Origin: Hemerocallis citrina
Lineage: Eukaryota; Streptophyta; Magnoliopsida; Asparagales; Asphodelaceae
Reading direction: 5' to 3'
Assembly (NCBI GenBank): GCA_017893485.1
Contig: JACEHZ010000208.1
Coordinates: 434,001 to 498,000 of the forward strand
Length of the DNA: 64,000 nucleotides
Under the pieces are notes generated by a model. It worked only from the letters and a program-made list of their open reading frames with translations. It did no database searches and was not told where the DNA came from. Position 1 is the first letter of the stretch. Each line of letters begins with the position of its first letter. Both the position numbers and the translations under genes were made by a program. Positions 10,510 to 21,352 of the stretch are shown here, in pieces.

Positions 10510-11615
10510 CTGAGAGGCCTAAACAGGTTGTTCCCGACTCTACTAGGTTGTGGCATATGCGACTCGGGCATGCAGGAGAAAAGGCCTTGCAGGGGCTTGT
10601 GAAGCAAGGGTTGCTTAAAGATGCTAAAGGGTGCAAGTTGGAATTTTGTGAACATTGTGTTTTGGGTAAGCAAACTAGGGTGAAATTTGGTACAGCTGTA
10701 CATCAGACAAAGGGTATCCTCGATTATGTGCACACAGATGTTTGGGGCCCTACTCAGACACCTTCTATGAGTGGTAGACACTGGTTTGTTACTTTTGTTG
10801 ATGATTACTCCAGACGAGTTTGGGTATATACCATGAAGCACAAAGATGAAGTTTTGACATTGTTCACAAGTTGGAAGAAGAAAGTTGAAAATCAGACTGG
10901 TAGGAAGATTAAGGTTCTGAGGTCAGATAATGGAGGGGAATACAAGAACGATCCGTTTCTGAAATTGTGTGAAGATGAAGGGATCCAGAGGCACTTCACA
11001 GTTAGGAAGACTCCACAGCAAAATGGGGTTGCAGAAAGGATGAACAGAACCTTACTTGAGAAGGTGAGATGTGTGCTAGCACAGTCTGGATTGAAGAAGA
11101 CATTTTGGGCAGAAGCTGTTATATATGCAAGCCACATTGTCAACCGTTTACCATCAGCAGCACTTGAAGGCAAAACGCCTATTGAGGTATGGAGTGGTAA
11201 ACCTGCATCTGATTATAGTTTTTTGCATATATTTGGTTGTCCTGCTTATTTTCATGTAACTGAAACTAAACTTGATGCAAGAGCCAAAAAGGCTATATTT
11301 GTTGGTTTTAGTACTGGTGTCAAAGGTTACAGGTTGTGGTGTCCAGAACAGAAGAAGTTAGTAATCAGCAGAGATGTGACTTTTGATGAGACCAGCATGA
11401 TTAGCTCGGGACAGTCGACTGGTGGTATGGGACAGTCGACTGGTGAGCAGCAGAAGAGTGGGACAGTTCTCCAACAGGTGAGTAGCAGAATCTCGGGACA
11501 GTCGACTGATGTACAGGAGCAGTCGACTGGTGGTCCAGAACAGCAGAAGAGTGGGAGCTCGGGACAGTCGACTGTTGGCAATTACCAGTCGACTGGTAGG
11601 AGAGTTCTCCAATAG
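10461..11615 (+). pseudogene. copia-2 integrase
   Basis: The frame picks up after the break near 10460 and ends in a nonsense codon at 11613-11615. It holds the zinc-binding HHCC region (HMRLGHAGEKAL...CEHC) and the catalytic core, with Asp in HTDVWGP, Asp in SDNGGEY and Glu in GVAERMNRT. The usual copia C-terminal stretch follows (FVGFSTGVKGYRLW). From about residue 315 comes a low-complexity tail of Gln-Ser-Thr repeats, each encoded by a CAGTCGACTG palindrome. The ending stop is TAG where a nearby repeat of the same phrase has CAG, so a single C-to-T change explains it. Integrase inserts the cDNA into the host chromosome; all three catalytic residues are present. Confidence 0.9.
11412..11595 (+). 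repeat. six CAGTCGACTG palindromes inside the copia-2 coding region
   Basis: Copies at 11412, 11433, 11499, 11520, 11565 and 11586. Each is read as Gln-Ser-Thr plus Gly, Asp or Val in a disordered spacer between integrase and RT. The 10-mer is identical to the one arrayed in the element's own U3. Confidence 0.9.
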
Positions 11616-13382
11616 GTGGAGTTAGAAAAGTTGTCAGTTGAAAATCCTGTTCCTGTCCAAGATGAAGATGATGTGGTTGATACTGAGACTGATGAAGAAG
11701 TTCCTATCCAGCAGGTAGAATCAATTGCAGTAAGAAGGCAAAGAAGAGATATCAAACGACCGTCTCGTTTTACAGATACAGTTGCATTTGCTCTTCCCAT
11801 TGTGGATGATGAAGTTCTCTCCAACTTCAAAGAAGCTACTAGAAGTTCAGAAAATGCAGATTGGAAAGTTGCTATGGATGAAGAGATGAACTCTCTTTAT
11901 AAGAATAAGACTTGGGATCTAGTGCAACTACCAAAGGGGAAGAAAGCAATTGGTTGCAAGTGGGTGTATACGAAGAAAGAAGGTCCAAAAGGCAGTGTTC
12001 GGTTCAAGGCTAGACTAGTTGCAAAGGGGTATGCTCAACAGGAAGGTATTGACTATAATGAAGTGTTCTCTCCAGTTGTGAAGCATCCTTCTATTCGGAT
12101 TTTGTTAGCTTTGGTAGCACAGTTTGATCTTGAATTGACACAGATGGATGTGAAGACTGCGTTCTTACATGGGGATCTAGATGAAGAAATTTATATGTCG
12201 CAGCCAGATGGGTTCAAAATTGCTGGGAAGGAAAGTTGTGTTTGCAGGTTGAAGAAGTCTCTCTATGGGTTGAAGCAATCTCCAAGGCAGTGGTATTTGA
12301 GGTTTGATCAGTTTATGAAAGTGCAGGGATATTCTAGAAGTGAGTATGATCATTGTGTCTACTTCAGGAAGTTGCAGAATGGTTCTTTTATATATCTGTT
12401 ATTATATGTGGATGACATGTTGATTGCCTCTAAAAATGCTAAGGAGATTCAAAATTTGAAGAATCAGTTGAGTTCTGAATTCGAGATGAAGGATCTTGGT
12501 GAAGCCAAGAAGATACTTGGGATGGAGATAGCTAGAGACAGGGCAAAGGGCATAGTGAGTTTGACACAGAAGCAATATCTTTTGAAGGTGCTGAAACGGT
12601 TCGGTATAGATGAGAAAACTAAACCAGTCAGTACACCCTTAGCCACTCATTTCAGAATTAGTGCTTCTCAGTCTCCAAGTACAGATGAAGAGAGACAGTA
12701 TATGGCTAATGTACCTTACACTAGTGTGATTGGCAGTTTGATGTATGCTATGGTTTGTACTCGACCAGACATCTCTCAGGCGGTGAGTATGGTTAGTCGA
12801 TATATGCATGATCCAGGCAAAGAGCATTGGCAAGCAGCTAAATGGATTTTGAGGTACATAAGTGGCACCACAGATGTGGGTTTGAAGTTTGAAAGGGATG
12901 ACAATATTAGCAGGTTATTGGTGGGTTATGTTGATTCGGACTATGCAGGTGATCTAGATAAGAGGCGGTCTACTACAGGCTATTTGTTTACTATGGCTAG
13001 AGCACCTATAAGTTGGAGGTCAAATTTGCAGTCCACTGTAGCGTTGTCTACTACTGAGGCTGAATACATGGCGGTTGTTGAGGCCATGAAGGAAGCCATT
13101 TGGATACATGGACTTTTGAAGAGCTTGGGAATTCATCGGGAGAAGGTGGAGGTACACTGTGACAGTCAGAGTGCTATTCATTTAGCGAAGAACCAAGTTC
13201 ATCATTCTAGGACCAAACATATTGATGTTCGTTATCATTTTGTGCGTGATTTGATAAAGGATGGTGATATTCATTTGGTGAAGATTGGAACAGCTGATAA
13301 TCCTGCTGATATGTTGACCAAAATTGTTGGGGCAGCCAAGTTCAAGCATTGCATGAACCTGGCTAATATTTTGCATGTTTGA
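11616..13382 (+). pseudogene. copia-2 reverse transcriptase and RNase H
   Basis: 588 codons in the same frame as the integrase, separated from it only by the TAG at 11613. RT motifs present: [36 protein letters not shown] and catalytic YVDDML at about residue 263. RNase H motifs: [51 protein letters not shown] and the closing [10 protein letters not shown]. The domains are complete with no internal break. It copies the RNA genome into double-stranded DNA inside the particle. It would be made only if the upstream frameshift and stop were bypassed. Confidence 0.93.
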
Positions 13383-13522
13383 TAATTTGGCATGGGCGGT
13401 TGGGATAGTGCTTCGCTATTGGTTTGTTTAGTATGTGATATCATACTAAGGTGGAGTTTGGTTTTTTGTTACATTTGGTGATGAGCAGTTGTTTTGGAGT
13501 ATTTGTGGAGATTGCTGGGGCT

Positions 13523-13594
13523 ACTTGGAAGATTTCACCAAGGTGGAGATTGTTGGATACTTGGAAGATCTCGCCAAGGTGGAGATTGTAGGCT
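13523..13594 (+). repeat. 36-bp tandem duplication spanning the polypurine tract
   Basis: Two copies (13523-13558, 13559-13594) carry AAGGTGGAGATTG. The second runs into the right LTR and its purines at about 13575-13586 act as the polypurine tract. The first is followed by TGTTGGA, a common copia LTR start. Confidence 0.8.
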
Positions 13595-14092
13595 AATGGC
13601 TCGATTCTGGTATTTGGTATCTGCAGTGTTCGAAAGTTTCAGAGCTTCAGTCGACTGGATGGAGGAGCAGTCGACTGTCCAGAGAGGAGTTTTCGAAGAC
13701 TGAGAATACAGCAGTAGCAGTCGACTGTATGTGGGAGTCAGTCAACTGTCCCGAAGGAATTATCAGTCGACTGGTATGAAGACCAGTCGACTGTCGGCGG
13801 GTTTTGGATCCAGAATAGGCCTAATTCGAAAGGCCCAATAGTTTCCCTATAAATACACCCGTTAGGGTTTTGTAAATTGTAACACCTTATTCGGATTTTG
13901 CAGCCGTCATCTCTTGTAAAGACTTTGTTTGCCCATTGGAGAACATAGTAAAGAATCCCAACCGCCCCTCGTGGATGTAGGCATCGTTTTGCCGAACCAC
14001 GTAAATCTTGTGTTCTTGTGTTGCTTGCTTTTCTGTGTTTTCTCGCTGTTTCTCTCGTTTGATTGTTGGTTTGATTTGTATTCTGCACAACA
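13587..14092 (+). repeat. copia-2 3' LTR
   Basis: 506 bp, the same length as the left LTR, with 9 substitutions and no indels. The target duplication GTATA follows at 14093-14097. Confidence 0.95.
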
Positions 14093-14213
14093 GTATATAC
14101 AGAATGTTAACTCCATATTTTGAACTGTCCATTGGTTTCTAAGGAAAATACAGCCGAAAAGAAAAAACGACCATCCCAAAGAAGAAACTCATACAATTAA
14201 ATAGAGTAGCTTA

Positions 14214-14253
14214 TGGCAAGTCTAATGGTGCAAGCCTCTTGTTACGTCACAAG
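14214..14253 (+). repeat. left terminal inverted repeat of the Harbinger-like element
   Basis: TGGCAAGTCTAATGGTGCAA at the tip and ACGTCACAAG at the inner end match the reverse complement of 15996-16033. Confidence 0.7.
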
Positions 14254-14561
14254 ATTTTATTTTTTTTCTAATGATAGGACCAAGACAAGTCACAAGCATC
14301 TTGCCTCCTACCATTACAAAGTAAACATTCTCGATACGCCACAAGCCATTTTTTATTTTGGAAAAAATATATTTGCGTTATATTTATTTCAGTTGCCACT
14401 GAAGTATTTTGTACCATACATGTATTTGTAAAAATTCTTATTAAACCATTTAAATTTCTTATAATAAAATATTTTTATTAAGGCAATTAAATTTCATTTC
14501 ATTAAACTATGGGGTTGCATTAAATAAGCTTAAATTAAATAAATTAAATTCATTATTTAAA

Positions 14562-15561
14562 TTAAGGGGTTATATAATCGTCCTGAAATTGGGGTCTACA
14601 AACCTCATCTTCATTAGTTTGGTTGTAGCCATAGCCACTGTCATGACTGCTATTGTCATCCGATTGAGCATGATTACGAATTATTTTTCGTTGTTCTTTC
14701 TTCCAAAATGAGACCTTATCGGAGGTCATTATAGTGGTTTCATACGTCATTACTGGATCATCTCTTGCTTGACTCTTTGCTTTTATTTCCTCTGCTTTGC
14801 CTTCTCCAATTGCATCGAATCAGCAACCAAGTCATTCGTTCTTGTTGTTTCATTATTCGTTCGTCCAACTAAATGTTTGATTGCCTCTGCAATTCGACTG
14901 CTCTTGTCTGATAAAGTTTTCCCTTTCTTCCGAGCAACCTCTTTTTGAGCCTTCCTTCCCGAAGATATTGCAGAAGTGGGTGTCGGCAATTGTGCAAGAT
15001 CGTCGTCGCAAGTCAAATCTCAGGATTTGCTTCCACCGGAGTTGCTCCAATCGGAAATTGTTGACTTCCTTCAAATCCAGTTTCAACTGGATCTTTGAAT
15101 TTGCCTACCCCATTGACTATGGCCCAACAAGCATCTAAATGCCAATTTTCTCCCATTTGATTCTTGTACTACGCTTTGGCATCTACAATCAAACAAAGCC
15201 AAAAAAATTAATTAAAAAATTATTATAAAGACACGGCTAAAGTTTGAAAAGATTTGTTTAACTTATTTACCTCATCTAGATAAATCTGGCCGTTCTGAAT
15301 TGTCCGTCGAACACGCCTTAAAGCTTCATGCCACTTCGTCAGCCTCGGGGCAAGAAACCGTCTCCAACTACTCTCAAATCAGATAACGTTACGAATTTTT
15401 TTGGGATGACCATCCCAAATTTCTTCATAGCTTGCTCATTTTTTTCGTAGAATTTTCCATTGGAGTGTTGGGAACCACTTCCCACCATCGAGAGTGACTC
15501 TTACCCAAGCTTTGCACATAGCTTCGTCTTCATCATTACTCCATTTTGAACCTCCTCCCAT
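14562..15561 (-). pseudogene. Harbinger ORF1-type Myb/SANT-like protein (NAM-associated family), decayed
   Basis: The reading starts at the ATG at 15561 with MGGGSKWSNDEDEAMCKAWV, the typical start of the SANT/Myb-like DNA-binding domain in Harbinger ORF1 and the related plant NAM-associated proteins. Downstream pieces in shifting frames include KWHEALRRVRRTIQNG, LDACWAIVNGVGKF, a Lys/Arg-rich stretch RKAQKEVARKKGKTL and FWKKEQRKIIR near the C-terminus. The order matches the family: Myb-like domain, a CW-containing middle, a basic coiled C-terminus. The first stop comes after 41 codons, and at least three frame changes follow. An intron probably lies at about 15160-15270. A TATA-like run sits upstream on the same strand at about 15634-15645. 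Functional ORF1 proteins bind DNA and work with the transposase. Confidence 0.65.
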
Positions 15562-15832
15562 TTTGATAATAAATTAATAAATATATTTTTTTGACGAAGA
15601 AATGGAGGCGAAGAAGATGAGGGAAATGTGTGCTTGTATATATATGGAAATGAGGGGATTGTAGCCATTGGGGAGTATATGACCGTTAAAAAAAAATCAT
15701 TTTTTTTTCTTCAAAAACAAGTCAAATCTGACCGTTGGAATGAATGAAAAAGAAGAAAAAAAATCACGGGGTTTAGTTAGCACGTTCTTTCTCTCTTTTT
15801 TTCTTTTTTTCCCTTCCTGCTCAGATGCCCAT

Positions 15833-15836
<4 letters not shown>

Positions 15837-15872
<36 letters not shown>
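15837..15872. repeat. (TC)n microsatellite
   Basis: About 17 TC units upstream of the minus-strand ORF1 and inside the Harbinger-like element. Confidence 0.9.
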
Positions 15873-15876
<4 letters not shown>

Positions 15877-15995
15877 GCCCGCCTTCTCTCTTGCTTCTGC
15901 TATTTTTTCTTCCTATTTTTTCTTGTCTCTTGCTGCTTGTAACGCCGCCTTCCCTATGCTCATTAGACCTCATTTTTTAGCTTGTGATGCTGGCG

Positions 15996-16033
15996 CTTGT
16001 GACGTCTCGGCACTTGTACCATTAGAGTTGCCC
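15996..16033 (-). repeat. right terminal inverted repeat of the Harbinger-like element
   Basis: Its reverse complement begins GGGCAACTCTAATGGTACAA and ends ACGTCACAAG, mirroring the left end. Confidence 0.7.
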
Positions 16034-16120
16034 TTTGGCGAATAGAAATGAAAACAACAAGGCAAGGTGGAAGATGTTAAGAATAAGGGGCCTACGATCT
16101 AGGTTATTCTGCAGAGCAGA

Positions 16121-16483
16121 GTCATCAGATTCGAAATAGGAGGCAAATTGGTACCAAGGTACAATGGACCCTACAAGATTCTGAAGCAGAATGGGATGAC
16201 AACTTACGGGTTGGATCTACCGGAAAAGTTGGCACAAGTACACAATGTGCTCCATGTGTGCGTACCAAATTAGAATCATCAGCTACCCGAGGTTCCGGAA
16301 GGATTGCAGTTGAATTTGAGCTACAAGGAGCAGCCCGTGGAGATTTTTGATCGCCGAGAGAAGGTTCTGCGGAATAAGGTCATACCGATGGTCAAGGTGT
16401 TGTGGAGGAACCAGCGATTTGAGTAGGCCACATGGGAGGCTGAGGACAGGATGAATACTGATTTTTCGGAATTGTTTGTGTAA
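16121..16483 (+). pseudogene. 3' end of gypsy pol: integrase tail and chromodomain (old Tekay-like copy)
   Basis: One frame with two internal stops encodes KLVPRYNGPYKILKQNG, LPEKLAQVHNVLHV, then EGLQLNLSYKEQPVEIFDRR and KVLRNKVIPMVKVLWRNQ, ending at TAA 16481-16483. This is the C-terminal end of chromovirus integrase plus its chromodomain, closely similar to the segment before 29819. Chromodomains steer integration towards particular chromatin. Everything upstream is lost, so this is the remaining 3' end of an element whose LTR follows. Confidence 0.85.
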
Positions 16484-17985
16484 ATTTCGTGTTGTTTTCT
16501 TTTTCTTTTTCCCTGTTAGTGTTAGTTATGAGGACAGAACTCTTCTAAGAAGGGAGTGATGTAACTCCCCATATTTTTAAATATAATATTTTGAATTAAT
16601 AAATAATTTTTAATGAATTTATTTAATTATTTTGAATTTCTGTGAAATGGTCGTTTTGCACGTGCAAATATTTTTGAAATGTAAACTTTAAATTTTGAGC
16701 TGCTAAATAAATTCCCTTATTTATAATTGGATATATTTTGATTTTTTGAATTTTTCTGAATAAGAGAAATCACTTTTGTAAATATTTCGAAAGAAGGGGA
16801 CTTATTTGCAAAAAGTTGTTTGGAGGTAAAAATTTGAAAAAATTTGTTAGCCATATTGGGGGCCGGTTTTTTCAGTTGAAATATTCAGGGATGGATACTT
16901 ATCCATATTTGATTGGATTATAATTGAAAAGATTGAGTAAATAATTGAATAATGCAATTTGGGTTTGTAGAAGGACTTTACTGCAAAAACTCCCTCAAGA
17001 AACCCTAAAATCTGGGTCGTCTATATAAATATGAGTAGTAGGAATTTCTTCCTACATTTCTTTTCCTAATTTTTGGTGATTTCTTGAGTTATTGAGGAGT
17101 GGATCTATTGCTTGGAGGAGAAGGCTACTAGTTGTATCATTTTTCTTCAAGAGGTGGGTAACACTCCAACTCTCTTGCTATGTTTTATCTATAAATATAT
17201 AGTATCATGCTAATGATGAACTCTTGTTAGTCATGGATTTTATGTAGCATGATTGTAGTATATGTAGAGATGTATGTATGATATGAGATTGTTGATTATG
17301 AAGCAAAATAATTGAAGCTTGATTGTGTATGGATCTAAAATATTTTGTTCTTGAATAATGGAGTTTCTATGCATGAAAGATCAAGTTTTATTTATGAAAT
17401 AAGATCTAATGAACCTATATGTATTGTAGATGTGTAGATCTTATTGTATGATTCAAGAAATTAAACATGATTTGAGTAATTAAAAGATGAAATTTTTATG
17501 AAATGTTTATGGTTTTTGTTGTGAAAATTTTGATGAATCAAAGATTGAAATTTTATACATTAATTCCATTAATATTTACTCTGTAATATACCATGAATCA
17601 TGAACTAGAGTTTCGGTGGCTCAACACTAATGTTAGGGTTGAACATTGGGTTCAATTTTGAATCGACTCATCAGGATTTTGAAGCACCAAAATGACAGAT
17701 TGTAGGGTTGGACTTATTGGTTTGCGCGTGCGTGGGCGCTGGGTATGTGCTTAGTCACGGGTTCGAAACTCGGCGGTTGTGTTTTTTTGGGATAATTAAT
17801 TAATTAAATATTCATTATATTTATATTTATATATATATATGAAGATGAGTATATGTATGTATTTGAATCTAGTATTTGCATGAAGTTTAATTGATTCTTT
17901 TGATCAAGTTTTGAATGTGCGAATTTCAGATTTTGTGGGAATATAGCTTCATATTTAATGTGATTAAATAATAATTTTAAGGGTG

Positions 17986-17986
<1 letters not shown>

Positions 17987-18060
<74 letters not shown>
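17987..18060. repeat. (TA)n microsatellite in the LTR
   Basis: About 37 uninterrupted TA units. Confidence 0.95.
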
Positions 18061-18065
<5 letters not shown>

Positions 18066-18869
18066 AAATTCTCAGTTTTGTGGGATATGTGTTCAAGTAT
18101 TTAAAGATGAAAATTTGGGATTTAAAGAGGGTTTATTTTCACTTTCTAAAGAGGTGATATTTCAGGTTTTTAGAACTAAAGAACTTCAGATTTTAAAGAT
18201 GAGATCCCAGACAATAAAAAGACTTGTTTCAGTTTAAGTTGATTGGATTGAAGAAAAATTTATTGAGTTTTATGTATGTATGAAAAATGAGATTTAAAAG
18301 TGGAATTTAAATAATTTTTTGGATTGGATTTTGTTTCCATATAAGAAAAAGTCTTCTTTGTAGTAACGGTTTATTAAAAGAAATGTGAATAATGAAGAAA
18401 TTTGCGGATATACAAATGTTTATTTTTGGAATGAGATATTCCTGTTTGAGATTTTGATTCACAGTCGTGGTGTTGTGGGAAAAATTTTTTTTTAAGAAAG
18501 GAGAATATAAAGAATATTTTGAATGATCGAACCAAGATGAGTTTTTTATTATGATTAGAGTTATTGTGAGAACCGTGGTTGGAAGCCTAAGGCATTGAGA
18601 TGGGAGCACTAGATACTGAGTGAACCCAAGAATATCGGCAGTGGATATTTTGATTGTAGGAAATTAGCCTGAGCGGCTAATGTTCCTGGATTGGCAAATG
18701 AAGTCTGGTAGGGTAGAGCTAGTTCTAGGTAGCTCAGGTTGTTATTATTAGAAATCTAAGGATAGACACTAAGTTGAGAGTTGTAACGGAACTTGGGCAA
18801 CATAAGTATGAGCTCTGTTTTCAGTCGGACGGATGTATTCTGAGACTATGTATTTGTTGTGTCTCTCTA

Positions 18870-19010
18870 GTATGTTCGCGCGTCGAGGGTCAGTAGACCT
18901 ATTCGCGGAACGTACGGTATGTTTGCGCATTGAGGGTCGGCAAGCCTATTCGCAGAATGTACAGTGTATCCGTGCGTCGAGGGTCGGCAGACCTATTCGC
19001 AGGATATACG
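18870..19010 (+). repeat. three tandem copies of a 47-bp unit in the LTR
   Basis: Units start at 18870, 18917 and 18964 and share GCGTCGAGGGTCGGCAGACC and CCTATTCGCAG cores. GC-rich against an AT-rich background. Confidence 0.85.
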
Positions 19011-19734
19011 GTAGGGAGGTAATTTTCTATAGTTAGAGCGATGCTTGTGGGATGTTTGCGTGTTTACACATGTACAGCTTGGCAGGTTGCGTACTATTCA
19101 CGGAATGTCTAATCTTGTCTCTGTCACTGGTATAGTTTTCATGGCGATGAATTGAACCCTAAACAGTGGTAAACTCTAAGGGCTTGCCCTCAGACCTATG
19201 TAGAATGTGATGCATAGAATCCGAACAAGTATGCATTAGTGTGCATCGTATACATTGTGTTTTCTTGGATATTGTTTTATGCATTTTCCTTTTGTTTTCC
19301 TGATACACACTTATTCATTTAGTGTAGTTTCACTTGTTGATTTTATGATTCTTTTATCATTGTTTTATTTTATGTTGTGTGGCAAGTTTGTGATTGTGAG
19401 ACTTTGGAGGATTACTATTATTATAGTATTGTGTCAGTTGTATTTAACTGACGTGCCCACTTTTCTTGTTTGCAGGATTTGCGAGTAAGTGGCTTGAGCA
19501 AGGTTAAAGCATTGGACTTTGAGATGACTGAAGTTAAATATTGAGATGTGTTGTAATAAATATTTTTGATTTTCCTCTGTGCATTGTAATAAAGAACTGT
19601 TATAAAGAAAAATTATAATTCTCCTCGTGTTTTACTGTGTTTGGATTACATTGAAGTAAAGATTCTGTAGTTGTGTCTCTTATTTCTATTATAAAAATTC
19701 AGGGCACTACATACAAACCATTTATCATGTCTAG

Positions 19735-21352
19735 AACCGAGATAGCGGTCGTAGCCAAAGTGGACAAGATTCCATTGGTTCTTCTCGGCGGCCTCCAACA
19801 ATTCCACAATTAGAGCCCGAATATAACTCTATGCTTAACACAGGTTCTCACGATGTTCCTCCACGCGACATAGAACAAGAAATGCATACTAGTGACACAC
19901 AAACACATAAAACTGAATCCGCATAACCCACTTCTAGTAGAAAAACTAGCAAAGAGAAAACTAGTGATTGACATGAATTTTATGACTTTATCCCTGATGA
20001 AGAGAATGGTAATATAGGACATAAGATTTGTAAAACTTGTAGCAAGAGTTACAAATGGAAGAAGGGTGAGAGAACGGGTACAATTAAACGACGCATTTTA
20101 AATGTACACCCCACATTAGTACAAGACCAACAATCACAACAAAAAATCAACTGTAGGACCAGATAAATAGATAACCACCCCTATGATCCCATAATTGTTC
20201 AGCAGGAAATGACCAAACTAGTTATTAAGAACGAGACCTTTTTCCTATTATGAGAGTAGGAATGTAGAGACATTTAACCAAAATGCACTAAATCCACATT
20301 TTGAAAGAATACCTAGAAACACACTCAAGGGTGATTGTTTTAAACTTTACAATGAAATGAGAGACGCTTTAATTGCACTCTTATATTCTTTGACTTGTAG
20401 AGTATCATTAACTTCCGATTGTTGGAAATGTTGTAACGATATTCTGATGACAGACATAACTTGTCATTGGATTGATAGTGATTGTATGATTCAAAAGAGA
20501 ATCATATCACTTGTCGCTTTGCCGTATCCCTATAGTGGTATGGTTATCACAACTCGTATTTTAGAAGTTTGTGATTCATTTCAAATTTACAAGAAAATCT
20601 TTACTATTAGTTTTGATAATGCCTCCAACAACAATAGGTCAATTACTACTTTAAAAGAACAATTAGCTCTTCCATATCTTGAAATTTTTCATGTTAGATG
20701 TGCATGTCATATTTTAAATTTATGAGTACAAGATGCTTTGAAAGTAGCTGATTCATATGTGAATGCAATTAGAAATTGTGTACATTTTATTGCTTTGACT
20801 GTTACTATGCTTCCAGAATTTCAAGAATGAACTTAGGGGAAACATTTTAGATAATTTCCTAGAGATGTTAAACACCGATGGAACTCTACTTTCGATAATG
20901 TTGTTACTCTATACAAAGATATTATAAATGATTTTTGTATTTCAAAAAAACATGATTTTTTTTAAAATGACTCCCTACTCATGGTATTTTGTCCAATCTT
21001 TGTTAAGATTTTTGGAACCTTTTAAAACCCTAACTGTGAAGTTTTCTAAATCTTATGATTCTAAGTATTTTTATTTTAATTTTTACTATGATGCAAACTT
21101 TTCAATACATGATTTCAGATGAATACATTAGCCATATTGTTATTCCCGCTTATATTAAAATTTTGAAGTATTTTAATCCTCCTCCTATGTTGTATTGTAT
21201 TGCTACTGTTATGGATCATCATATCAAATTAGAGGGTACGAGGAGTTTGATTGAAATATTTTTTACTTTACTTGGAAAATGAATCTGAATATGATTGTAA
21301 TAATTTTTTAGCCAACTTTGAATCGACATTGAATAATTTGTATGATTATTAT
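19735..21352 (+). pseudogene. hAT-A transposase, N-terminal part
   Basis: Starts MSR like the hAT-B copy but frameshifts almost at once. A BED zinc finger (HEFYDFIPDEE...ICKTCSKSYKWKKGERTGTIKRR) spans about 19970-20110; one of its two histidines is Arg here. The RNase H-like catalytic region follows (LTSDCWKCCNDILMTDITCHWID, FTISFDNASNN, FHVRCACHILNL). Sequence up to FESTLNNLYDYY directly precedes the gypsy insertion. Many stops and frameshifts make it inactive. hAT transposases cut and paste elements and leave 8-bp duplications. Confidence 0.85.
21348..21352. repeat. target site duplication, left copy (ATTAT)
   Basis: ATTAT precedes the left gypsy LTR and recurs at 33217-33221. One copy restores continuity with hAT-B at about 40463. 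Confidence 0.9.

Larger units (their letters stand above)
8675..14092 (+). mobile_element. copia-2: complete, young Ty1/copia retrotransposon
   Basis: A 5418-bp element with 506-bp LTRs (8675-9180 and 13587-14092), both TG...CA, a primer binding site two bases after the left LTR, a polypurine tract before the right LTR, and a perfect GTATA duplication. I counted 9 differences between the LTRs (about 1.8%). At 1.3e-8 substitutions per site per year, a rate commonly used for plant LTRs, this gives roughly 0.7 million years, as an order of magnitude only. The coding region resembles TNT1-94-type Pol polyproteins. It has one frameshift and one nonsense codon, so this copy probably cannot move by itself, although its cis signals look intact. 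Confidence 0.95.
14214..16033 (-). mobile_element. PIF/Harbinger-like element carrying only ORF1
   Basis: The left end (14214-14253) and the reverse complement of the right end (15996-16033) share CTCTAATGG-type termini: 17 of the first 20 bases match, and the inner ten (ACGTCACAAG) are identical. The flanking triplets are TTA (14211-14213) and TTT (16034-16036), compatible with a mutated 3-bp TWA duplication typical of Harbinger. The only coding content is a decayed minus-strand Myb/SANT-like ORF1. No DDE transposase is present in the 1.8 kb. I infer an internal-deletion derivative that was mobilised by a relative. Confidence 0.65.
16560..19711 (+). repeat. 3' LTR of the old Tekay-like gypsy element (3.15 kb)
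   Basis: Starts TGTAACTCCCCATATTTTT after the purine-rich AAGAAGGGAGTGA, and ends in GGGCACTACA directly before hAT-A sequence. Both ends match those of the complete gypsy element (TGTAACACCCCA...GGGGCGCTACA). Inside are a TATA-like box (TATATAAATA at about 17022-17031), a TA microsatellite, a tRNA B-box-like GGGTTCGAAACTC at about 17758 and a 47-bp tandem repeat. Confidence 0.85.

Noticed and set aside
17983..18237. Plus-strand frame starting with a long Tyr-Ile repeat
   Set aside because: The start is only the translated TA microsatellite in an LTR.
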